From NCBI GenBank assembly GCA_016204975.1, contig JACQJP010000009.1:1-38783 (forward strand): a stretch of DNA of 38,783 nt, given 5' to 3'. The DNA comes from Elusimicrobiota bacterium (lineage in GTDB: Bacteria; Elusimicrobiota; Elusimicrobia; JACQJP01). Under the pieces are notes generated by a model. The model saw nothing but the letters and a program-made list of their open reading frames with translations, made no database searches and was not told the origin of the DNA. Below are positions 1 through 7,056 of this stretch, one piece after another. Numbering within the stretch: position 1 is the first letter of the stretch; every line of letters begins with the position of its first letter. Position numbers and translations under genes: made by a program.

Positions 1-79
1 ACTTCGCTCCTCTTAAAACCTGGCTGGACCAACAGAACAAATCCCGCCCATAACCTCGCAAGAGCTCAATATAAAAGGC

Positions 80-108
80 TTGAATTTATCCAAATATTAG
101 TGTAAAAT
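80..108 (+). promoter_or_regulatory. sigma70-like promoter for the ATPase gene
   Basis: The -35 box TTGAAT (80-85) and the -10 box TAAAAT (103-108) are separated by exactly 17 bases. A start about 7 bases after the -10 box falls on or beside the ATG at 115, so the transcript would have little or no leader. A GGAG at 109-112 ends only two bases before the ATG, which is too close for a normal ribosome binding site. The box match is seen directly; promoter activity is inferred. Confidence 0.5.
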
Positions 109-114
109 GGAGTT

Positions 115-1263
115 ATGTACTCCAGAACGCTAAAAACCCCCGCGGAAAAGAGTTTTTTCCTTTTCGGACCCAGGGGCACGGGAAAAACCCATTGGGTGCG
201 CTCGACTTTCCCTCAAGCAGTTTATCTAGACTTGCTGGAGTCCCGGACCTACAACGACTTGCTGGCGGATCCCCAGCGCTTGGAAAGGCACGTTCCGGAA
301 ACGAGAGGAGCTCATGTCGTAATCGACGAGATTCAGCGGGTCCCGGCCTTGCTCGATGAGGTCCACCGACTGATAGAAAACCGGCGGACCCGCTTTATCC
401 TGACGGGTTCGAGCGCCCGCAAACTCCGGAGGGGATCGGCGAACCTCCTGGCGGGCCGGGCGCTGACCTGTTCCATGCATCCTTTGACGGCCCGGGAACT
501 CGACAAGGACTACCGCCTGGAACACTCACTGAAGTGGGGACAGCTGCCGAACGCCTACACGGACAGTGATCCTGAAGCCTTTCTTGAGAGCTACGTAAAG
601 ACCTACCTGAGGGAGGAGGTTCTCCAAGAGGGACTGACCAGAAATTTGAGCCGCTTTACGCGATTCCTGGAGGCTGCCAGTTTCGCCCAAGGTTCCGTAC
701 TCAACCTCTCCAACGTCGCCCGAGAATGCGCCGTACATCGCAAGGTGGTTGAGAGCTATTTCGGCATCCTGGAGGACTTGCTGATCGGGGTCCGCTTGCC
801 TCCCTTTGCCAAGAGGGCTAAGCGGCGGCCCGTCTCGCACCCGAAATTCTATTATTTCGACGTGGGAGTCTACAGAACTCTTCGACCCAAGGGACCACTG
901 GACACGCCCGAAGAGATTGAAGGGGTAGCCTTGGAAAGTTTGGTATTTCAGGAACTCAGTGCGCTGCTGGATAACCTGCGCTTGAATCTTGATCTATACT
1001 ATTGGCGTGCCGCCACGGGAATCGAAACGGATTTCGTGCTTTATGGAAAGGATGGATTCATCGGCTTGGAGGTCAAACGGACGGACAAAGTTCGGGATAA
1101 GGATTTGAGGGGGCTGAAGGCGTTTATCTCGGACTATCCTTCGGCCAAGGGATACCTTCTGTACCTTGGGAGCAAACCCATGAATTTCGGCCGCATTCAA
1201 GCGCTCCCCGCTGAAGAAGCCCTGCGGAATCTAGCGGGGCTCATTAGACCCCCACCGGCTTAA
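115..1263 (+). CDS. AAA family ATPase with DUF4143 C-terminal domain
   Basis: A 382-residue protein of the AAA_14/DUF4143 family. The Walker A motif GPRGTGKT is at residues 18-25 and the Walker B motif VVIDEIQ at about 68-74. A sensor-like TGSSA follows at about residue 98. The C-terminal part carries ETDFVL and GLEVKRT, the PD-(D/E)XK-nuclease-like signature often seen in DUF4143. These proteins are common and mobile, and their cellular role is mostly unknown; some have been suggested to be toxin- or defence-like. This is the only plus-strand gene in the window. Its last 20 bases overlap the end of hemL tail to tail, and it has its own promoter. That layout suggests an independently acquired gene. 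Family assignment is firm; function is not known. Confidence 0.9.
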   Translation: MYSRTLKTPAEKSFFLFGPRGTGKTHWVRSTFPQAVYLDLLESRTYNDLLADPQRLERHVPETRGAHVVIDEIQRVPALLDEVHRLIENRRTRFILTGSSARKLRRGSANLLAGRALTCSMHPLTARELDKDYRLEHSLKWGQLPNAYTDSDPEAFLESYVKTYLREEVLQEGLTRNLSRFTRFLEAASFAQGSVLNLSNVARECAVHRKVVESYFGILEDLLIGVRLPPFAKRAKRRPVSHPKFYYFDVGVYRTLRPKGPLDTPEEIEGVALESLVFQELSALLDNLRLNLDLYYWRAATGIETDFVLYGKDGFIGLEVKRTDKVRDKDLRGLKAFISDYPSAKGYLLYLGSKPMNFGRIQALPAEEALRNLAGLIRPPPA

Positions 1264-2590
1264 TTTCCTCCCGGCGGCGGGTGGGTGCCCGTCTTAGGGA
1301 GGAAAAAGCGAAGCGGGCAGCTTCCAGGGTTTTTTCGATTTCGCGCGTCCCGTGTCGGACCGACAAAAAGCAAGCCTCAAATTGAGAGGGCGGCAGGTAA
1401 ATGCCCTCCTCCAGCATCTTGCGGAAAAATGCGGCGTATCTTTGGACATCCGATCTTTGGGCCGAAGAGTAGTCCGTCACCGGATCCTCTGCAAAAAATA
1501 AAGTCCACATCGAAGCGGTGCGATTGATCCGAACGGGCACCTCGCAGGATTCGGCAATCCGGCCCAGTTCCCGGCACAGGCTCTCCGTCAACGAACTCAA
1601 GCGGCCATAGGACTTTTGAGTCTTTAAAAGTCTCAAGGTCTCCAGGCCTGCCGCTGCCGCTACGGGATTTCCGGAAAGCGTTCCCGCCTGGTAGACCGGA
1701 CCCTCCGGAGCCAAATGCCCCATGATCTCCCGGCGTCCGCCGAAGGCCGCCAAAGGAAACCCGCCCCCCACGATCTTCCCCAGGCAGGTCAAATCCGGTT
1801 GAATCCCAAACAGGCTCTGAACCCCCCCCGCACAAAAGCGAAAGCCGGTCACCACCTCGTCAAAGATCAACAAGGCCCCATATTCCTGTGTGATTTGCCG
1901 CAAAGTCTCCAGAAAGCCTTTCTGAGGCACCACCACTCCCATATTGGCCGCCACGGGCTCCACAATGACCGCCGCGATCTGATCCCCCCGCTCCTTAAAA
2001 ATCCGGTGAACGGCCTCCGCATCATTGTAGGGAGCCGACAAAGTGCCCTGAGCCCATTGCTCCGGAACCCCCGCCGAATCTGAGCGGCCCAAGGTCATCG
2101 CTCCGGAACCTGCCTGGACCAGGAGACTATCCACGGACCCGTGATAGCCGCCGATGAATTTAAGAATCTTGGAGCGGCGCGTGTATCCCCGCGCCAAACG
2201 GAGCGCGCCCATGGCCGCCTCCGTCCCGGAGCTGACTAGGCGAACCTGCTGCATGGACGGGATGGACCGAGCGATCTCCTCCGCCAAAAGCACCTCCCTC
2301 TCATGGCAAGTCCCGAAGCTGGATCCCTTCCTCAACGCCTCCACCGCCTTCTGAAGGACGCGCGGATGAGCATGCCCCAAGATCAAAGGCCCCCAGGAAA
2401 GGCAAAAATCCACGTAGGAGTTTCCATCGGCATCCCAAAGAACGGCCCCCTTTCCGCGCTCCATAAACATGGGAAACCCTCCCACCGCCTGGAACGCCCG
2501 CACCGGCGAGTTGACCCCCCCCACCAGAGCCCTTTGGGCTCTCTCGAAAAGTTTTTGGGAATGGCCCCGTTTTAACCTTCCCTGAGCCAT
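1244..2590 (-). CDS. hemL: glutamate-1-semialdehyde 2,1-aminomutase
   Basis: Converts glutamate-1-semialdehyde to 5-aminolevulinate in the C5 route to heme and corrinoids, using pyridoxal phosphate in the cytoplasm. The protein has 448 residues. It shows the family N-terminus (GGVNSPVRAF), SSGTEAAMGALRLAR, the GGYHGS loop, the FDEVVTGFR PLP-binding segment and the active-site lysine in CLGKIVGGGFP. Its start overlaps the end of hemB by 19 bases, so the two are probably translationally coupled. It is the last gene of the nrdR-to-hemL run. The final 20 bases overlap the ATPase gene on the other strand, and no terminator is visible between them. The charged tail after FSSLRR looks family-unspecific. 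Confidence 0.97.
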   Translation of the reverse strand: MAQGRLKRGHSQKLFERAQRALVGGVNSPVRAFQAVGGFPMFMERGKGAVLWDADGNSYVDFCLSWGPLILGHAHPRVLQKAVEALRKGSSFGTCHEREVLLAEEIARSIPSMQQVRLVSSGTEAAMGALRLARGYTRRSKILKFIGGYHGSVDSLLVQAGSGAMTLGRSDSAGVPEQWAQGTLSAPYNDAEAVHRIFKERGDQIAAVIVEPVAANMGVVVPQKGFLETLRQITQEYGALLIFDEVVTGFRFCAGGVQSLFGIQPDLTCLGKIVGGGFPLAAFGGRREIMGHLAPEGPVYQAGTLSGNPVAAAAGLETLRLLKTQKSYGRLSSLTESLCRELGRIAESCEVPVRINRTASMWTLFFAEDPVTDYSSAQRSDVQRYAAFFRKMLEEGIYLPPSQFEACFLSVRHGTREIEKTLEAARFAFSSLRRAPTRRREEIKPVGV

Positions 2591-3561
2591 TGCGCCGCCT
2601 CCTTCGCAAAATACGTCAAAATAAAATCCGCCCCCGCGCGCTTGATTGAAACCAGAGCCTCCAAAACGGCCTTTTTCTCATCCAGCCATCCCTTCTGAGC
2701 CGCCGCCCGAATCATCGCAAACTCTCCTGAAACGCTGTAGGCCCCCACGGGCACAGGGAAACGTTCCCGGACCGCCCGGAGCACATCCAGGTACGGCAGG
2801 GCCGGCTTGACCAAAATCATGTCCGCTCCCTCCTCCACATCCTGCTCCACCTCCCGCAGCGCCTCCCGGAAATTGGCCGGATCCATCTGGTAGCTGAGGC
2901 GATCGCCGAATTGCGGTGGAGACTCCGCCGCCTCCCGGAAGGGACCGTAGAAAGCGCTGGCATACTTGGCGGCATAGGAAAGGATGGGGGTCATGGCAAA
3001 GCCGCTTCGATCCAAGGCCTGCCGGATGGCCCGGACCTGCCCATCCATCATCCCGCTGGGAGCCACGAGGTCCGCCCCCGCCTCCGCCTGGCTGACGGCA
3101 GTCTTGGCCATCCACTCCAAAGTCACATCATTATCCAACACCCATCCCTCCCCTCTGGTGCGGATGAACCCGCAATGCCCGTGATCGGTATACTCGCAGA
3201 AACAAAGATCGGTGATGACCAGCGCCTCCGGCGCCGCCTCTTTGAGCGCCCGCACCGCCTGCTGGATGATGCCGTTTCTGGCATAGGCCCCGCTGGCCTT
3301 AGAGTCCTTCCTGGCGGGGATTCCAAACAGAATGACCCCCGCAATTTGCAGGGAACGGAGATCGCGGACCTCCGCAACCAAGCGGTCCACCGAGTACTGG
3401 AAATGCCCCGGCAGGGAGGCGATGGGATTGCGGAGGTTGCGTCCGGACCGTACAAACAGAGGCAGGACCAGATCTTTGGGAGAAAGCTCCGTTTCTCGAA
3501 CCAGCGAACGCAGGGCCCCGGAGGCCCTCAGCCGCCTGAGCCTCTGCGCGGGAAAGGCCAT
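2572..3561 (-). CDS. hemB: delta-aminolevulinic acid dehydratase (porphobilinogen synthase)
   Basis: Condenses two 5-aminolevulinate molecules to porphobilinogen, directly downstream of HemL in the tetrapyrrole pathway. The zinc-type cysteine cluster is present (DLCFCEYTDHGHCG), as are APSGMMDGQ, the lysine-containing SYAAKYASAFYGPFR and the catalytic lysine in LVKPALPYLD. I chose the ATG at 3561 because AGGATAGGAG lies just upstream and the protein then begins like the family (MAFPAQRLRRLR, about 329 residues). An in-frame extension to 3609 exists but looks like untranslated leader. It lies 57 bases after guaA and overlaps hemL. Pairing hemB with hemL is ordinary; placing both behind guanine-nucleotide genes is less common. 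Confidence 0.96.
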   Translation of the reverse strand: MAFPAQRLRRLRASGALRSLVRETELSPKDLVLPLFVRSGRNLRNPIASLPGHFQYSVDRLVAEVRDLRSLQIAGVILFGIPARKDSKASGAYARNGIIQQAVRALKEAAPEALVITDLCFCEYTDHGHCGFIRTRGEGWVLDNDVTLEWMAKTAVSQAEAGADLVAPSGMMDGQVRAIRQALDRSGFAMTPILSYAAKYASAFYGPFREAAESPPQFGDRLSYQMDPANFREALREVEQDVEEGADMILVKPALPYLDVLRAVRERFPVPVGAYSVSGEFAMIRAAAQKGWLDEKKAVLEALVSIKRAGADFILTYFAKEAAQWLREG

Positions 3562-3618
3562 CTCTCCTATCCTAGCAAATACGAACCCAGCCCAAGCGAG
3601 AACCGGCAACCCGCGGAA

Positions 3619-5145
3619 TTATTCCCACTCGATGGTGGCGGGAGGTTTGGAAGAAATATCGTAAACGACGCGATTGATGCCTGCGACCTCGTTTAAAATG
3701 CGATTGGAGAGTTGGGAAAGGAAATCGGGGGCAAGCTTAGCCCAGTCCGCAGTCATGGCATCTATGCTCTCCACCGCCCGAATCGCAATCAACTCCCCAT
3801 AGGCCCTTTCATCCCCCACCACGCCGACCGTCTTGACGGGGACTAAAACGGCAAAGATCTGCCAAAGCTTTTGGTAAAGCCCGGCGCGGCGGGTCTCCTC
3901 TTCCACCATTCGGTCCGCCCGGCGCAGAAGCCCCACCCGATCCTGAGTCACCTCCCCTAAAATCCTCACCGCAAACCCAGGCCCGGGAAAAGGGTGTCTG
4001 GATAAAATCTCCTCCGGGAGTCCCAACTCCGCTCCCAGCTTTCGCACCTCATCTTTAAACAGGGCGCTTAAGGGCTCAATCAGCTCAAATTTCATATTTT
4101 TCGGAAGCCCCCCCACATTGTGGTGCGTCTTAATGACGGAGGACGGGCCCAGGACCGACCGAGACTCGATGACATCCGGATAGAGGGTCCCCTGGGCGAG
4201 ATATGGAACGGGCTCTCTTGGCGACGCCCATTTTTCAAAAACCTCAATGAAGAGACTTCCGATTCTCCTGCGTTTCTCTTCAGGATCCGTGACCCCTTGA
4301 AGGGATTGGAAAAAAAGCTCCTGGACTTCGAGGATCTCCAGTCGAGACACCCTCTTTCCAAAGACCCTCCGAACCCTCTCCAGTTCTCCGTGTCTTAAAA
4401 GCCCATGGTCCACAAACACACAAGTCAATTGATCTCCGATCGCCCTCTCCAAAAGGGCCGCGGTCACCGAGGAATCCACCCCTCCCGAAAGCGCACACAG
4501 CACCTTCTGCGCACCCACTCTTTTTCGAATCTCCTCGCACTGGGTATCAATAAAACACGGCATGGTCCAAGAGGAGGCGGCCTTGCAGATTCCAAAAACA
4601 AAGTTCTCAAGGATCTTGTGTCCCTGCGGCGTATGATGGACCTCCGGATGAAACTGAAGTCCGTAGAGCTTCTTGACCGGATGGGCCACCGCACAGTAGC
4701 GGGAGTTGTCCGTAGATCCCAAACGCACAAACCCATGGGGAAGCTCCTCCACCTCATCGGCATGGCTCATCCACACAATCTGCTCAAAGGCCAGGCCATC
4801 AAAAATCCCGGCGGAGGACTCCAGGGTGAGCTTCGCCAAGCCATACTCCCGTTTATTGGCCTTGCGGACCTTTCCCCCCAGCATGCGGGCCAAAAGCTGA
4901 TGTCCATAACAGACCCCCAGGATGGGAACCCCCATCAGGAAAAGATCGGGAGCGCATTGCGGAGCAAATCCGTTGGCCAGTGAGGAGGGCCCCCCGGAAA
5001 AAACGATCCCTTTGGGGTTTTTGGCCCGAAGCTCCTGCGGAGATGCGTCATATGGGAAAATCTCGCAGTAGACGCCCAGGGAGCGGATGCGGCGAGCAAT
5101 AAGCTGCGTGTATTGAGAGCCGAAATCGAGAATGACAATCATCAT
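3619..5145 (-). CDS. guaA: GMP synthase (glutamine-hydrolysing)
   Basis: Aminates XMP to GMP with glutamine and ATP, the last step of guanine nucleotide synthesis. The 508-residue protein has the N-terminal glutamine amidotransferase domain with nucleophile cysteine in GVCYGHQLLA and the HPEVHHTPQG histidine. The ATP pyrophosphatase domain follows, with the PP-loop LSGGVDSSV. The C-terminal dimerisation domain ends in PPATIEWE. The reading frame stays open far upstream to 5697, but that extension lies inside guaB3 in another frame. The family start MMIVILDFGSQYTQLI fixes the gene at 5145 (the next codon, 5142, is also ATG). No clear Shine-Dalgarno site is visible. It follows guaB3 by 11 bases, so both steps from IMP to GMP are encoded together. 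Confidence 0.97.
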   Translation of the reverse strand: MMIVILDFGSQYTQLIARRIRSLGVYCEIFPYDASPQELRAKNPKGIVFSGGPSSLANGFAPQCAPDLFLMGVPILGVCYGHQLLARMLGGKVRKANKREYGLAKLTLESSAGIFDGLAFEQIVWMSHADEVEELPHGFVRLGSTDNSRYCAVAHPVKKLYGLQFHPEVHHTPQGHKILENFVFGICKAASSWTMPCFIDTQCEEIRKRVGAQKVLCALSGGVDSSVTAALLERAIGDQLTCVFVDHGLLRHGELERVRRVFGKRVSRLEILEVQELFFQSLQGVTDPEEKRRRIGSLFIEVFEKWASPREPVPYLAQGTLYPDVIESRSVLGPSSVIKTHHNVGGLPKNMKFELIEPLSALFKDEVRKLGAELGLPEEILSRHPFPGPGFAVRILGEVTQDRVGLLRRADRMVEEETRRAGLYQKLWQIFAVLVPVKTVGVVGDERAYGELIAIRAVESIDAMTADWAKLAPDFLSQLSNRILNEVAGINRVVYDISSKPPATIEWE

Positions 5146-5156
5146 TTCAGCAACTG

Positions 5157-6317
5157 TTACTTTCCCATGCCGATCTTCTGCGCCTTCTGAAAAAGCTTTC
5201 CCTCGTGCTGAATCTCCGGCGCGATGAGAAGCTCCGCCAACTGAAGCTCTTTGAGATTGCAGGCCCCCACCAACCCCATGCAGGTTCGAATCGCTCCCAC
5301 CAGGTTCTGTGTCCCATCGTCCGTGCGGGCAGGCCCGAACAAAATCTCTTCCAGCGTCCCGGAAGTCCCCACCTGAATGCGGGTCCCTCGCGGAAGATAG
5401 CGGTGCGGGGTGGCCATTCCCCAGTGAAATCCCCTGCCGGGAGCCTCCGAAGCGCGGGCCAAGGCGGAGCCGATCATCACGCAGTCCGCCCCGCTGGCAA
5501 AAGCCTTGCAGACCTCCCCCCCAGTGGCCATCCCCCCATCGGTCACGACCGAGACATACCGTCCTGTCTTTTTGAAATAGAAATCCCTGGCCGCCGCGCA
5601 ATCGGCGGTTGCCGTGACCTGCGGCACCCCGATTCCCAACACCCCCCGCGAGGTGCAGGCGGCCCCAGGCCCCACTCCGACTAAAACCGCCACGCATCCC
5701 GTCTCCATCAACTCCAACGCCGCGTCATAAGTCACCGTGTTGCCAATGACCACCGGAATCTTCATCCGTCTGCAAAAGGCCTTCAGATCCAGGGCCGATG
5801 CCGAGCGGGACTCATGCCGCGCCGTCACGACCGTCGCCTGAATAAACAAGATATCCGCCCCCGCCGCCTCCGCCAAAGGCCCCAGGCGCGCGGCATTCTG
5901 GGGAATAGTGGAAACCGCCGCCAGCCCGCCGGCTTTTTTAATCTGGGCAATCCGCTCCCCCACCAACCGCTCCTGGACCGGCTCCTGGTATATCTTCTGT
6001 ACCAGCTCCGTCGCTTCCCCAGGGGCGGCCCGCACAATCTGATCCAAAACCTCTTGGGGATTGGAGTAGCGGGTCTGAACGCCGTCCAGATTGAGCACCG
6101 CCAGAGCGCCCAGACGGCTCATGGAAACGGCAAAGGGAACATCCACCACCCCATCCATGGCGCTGGCCAGAATCGGAAACTGAAGCTCCACGGATCCCAA
6201 ACGGACACGCACATCCGTCTCCTCCGGAGGCAGCGTCACCAGGCCCGTGGCAATAGCCACCTCGTCAAAGCCGTAGGCCCTGCGCGCCTCCCGGTCCCTG
6301 CCGATAAAAAAAGCCAT
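5157..6317 (-). CDS. guaB3: GuaB3-type IMP dehydrogenase
   Basis: A 386-residue member of the IMP dehydrogenase/GMP reductase superfamily. It lacks the two CBS domains that canonical GuaB carries inside its barrel, and its length and sequence style match the GuaB3 subfamily. The catalytic-loop cysteine is in VGPGAACTSRGVLGIGVPQ, and the phosphate-binding segment is DGGMATGGEVCKAFASGAD. Canonical IMP dehydrogenase oxidises IMP to XMP with NAD. GuaB3 proteins were long annotated only as related proteins, though cyanobacterial GuaB3 is reported to be active. Its position between dcd and guaA, 11 bases from guaA, argues that here it is the working IMP dehydrogenase. It starts directly after the dcd stop codon. 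Whether a canonical guaB exists elsewhere cannot be seen. Confidence 0.88.
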   Translation of the reverse strand: MAFFIGRDREARRAYGFDEVAIATGLVTLPPEETDVRVRLGSVELQFPILASAMDGVVDVPFAVSMSRLGALAVLNLDGVQTRYSNPQEVLDQIVRAAPGEATELVQKIYQEPVQERLVGERIAQIKKAGGLAAVSTIPQNAARLGPLAEAAGADILFIQATVVTARHESRSASALDLKAFCRRMKIPVVIGNTVTYDAALELMETGCVAVLVGVGPGAACTSRGVLGIGVPQVTATADCAAARDFYFKKTGRYVSVVTDGGMATGGEVCKAFASGADCVMIGSALARASEAPGRGFHWGMATPHRYLPRGTRIQVGTSGTLEEILFGPARTDDGTQNLVGAIRTCMGLVGACNLKELQLAELLIAPEIQHEGKLFQKAQKIGMGK

Positions 6318-6905
6318 TTATTTTTTACGGCCGCCGGCCCCCGTTGAGGCAGCCATGACGCTGGGAAGGGTGATGTTCTTTTGTCCTTGGTACTTTCCCT
6401 TACGGTCCGCATAGGCGACCGAACAGACCCGATCGCTCTCCAAAAAAATAAGCTGCGCAATCCCTTCGTCGGCATAAATTTTGGCCGGCAGAGGCGTGGT
6501 ATTTGAGATTTCGATGGTGAGATTGCCTTCCCAGGTCGGTTCCAGAGGGGTGATATTGACGACAATCCCGCACCGGGCATAGGTGCTTTTCCCGATGGCC
6601 AGGCCCAAAACATTTCTGGGAATCCGGAAATACTCAATGGAGCGCGCCAGGACAAAGGAGTTGGGTGGAACCAAACAGACCGGCCCCCTGAAATCCACAA
6701 AAGACCTGGGATCAAACTGTTTGGGATCCACGACGGAACAGAGCGCATCCGTAAAAATCTTGAATTCATCCGCCACGCGGATGTCGTAGCCATAGGAGGA
6801 AAGCCCATAGGAGATCTTCCCCTCCGAGACGAGCCTTTCCTTAAAGGGCTCAATCATTCCATGCTCCCGAGCCATCTGTTGAATCCAGCTGTCCGCCTTA
6901 ATCAC
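6318..6905 (-). CDS. dcd: dCTP deaminase
   Basis: Deaminates dCTP to dUTP, feeding thymidylate synthesis; some relatives also hydrolyse dUTP to dUMP. The 195-residue protein carries the trimeric dUTPase/dCTP deaminase fold signatures: [10 protein letters not shown] near the N-terminus, the [10 protein letters not shown] segment and the catalytic glutamate in [19 protein letters not shown]. The start is GTG at 6905, supported by a strong GGAGGTG six bases upstream. The gene abuts guaB3 without a gap. The upstream spacer holds the tandem 57-bp repeat, which ends about 15 bases before the start codon and could therefore affect its translation. The last residues (STGAGGRKK) are a basic tail. Confidence 0.96.
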   Translation of the reverse strand: MIKADSWIQQMAREHGMIEPFKERLVSEGKISYGLSSYGYDIRVADEFKIFTDALCSVVDPKQFDPRSFVDFRGPVCLVPPNSFVLARSIEYFRIPRNVLGLAIGKSTYARCGIVVNITPLEPTWEGNLTIEISNTTPLPAKIYADEGIAQLIFLESDRVCSVAYADRKGKYQGQKNITLPSVMAASTGAGGRKK

Positions 6906-6920
6906 GATTCACCTCCATCC

Positions 6921-7034
6921 CAGGCCGGGCCCCAGAGACGTGTGGAGCCGGCACTCCCCGACCGTAGTCGGGTCCCACAGGCCGGGCCCCAAAAGCGTGT
7001 GGAGCCGGCACTCCCCGACCGTAGTCGGGTCCCG
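6921..7034. repeat. tandem pair of 57-bp palindromic repeats
   Basis: Two consecutive 57-bp units (6921-6977 and 6978-7034) differ at only a few positions. A short partial third start follows (caggaaccgggc). Each unit contains a stem of CCCGAC and GTCGGG closed by the four bases CGTA, plus the GC-rich blocks GGCCGGGCCCC and GAGCCGGCAC. They fill most of the 151-base space between nrdJ and dcd. The unit length and the order of blocks (GCAC, CGGGTNCC, GGCCGGGCCCC, GCGTG) match the in-gene 57-bp repeats at 18327, 21338 and 36121, so I treat this as a diverged subfamily of the same element. The pairing could act as an mRNA hairpin within the operon. Confidence 0.85.
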
Positions 7035-7056
7035 CAGGAACCGGGCAAGGGTTTTC

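Noticed and set aside
1-79. gene or RNA at the left edge
   Set aside because: No coding frame or stable RNA fold is evident before the ATPase promoter; too short to judge.
5146-5697. N-terminal extension of guaA
   Set aside because: The extension is an out-of-frame reading of guaB3; the family start is at 5145.
6921-7034. CRISPR-like direct repeat
   Set aside because: Only two contiguous units, no unique spacers and no cas genes; it is a tandem repeat.
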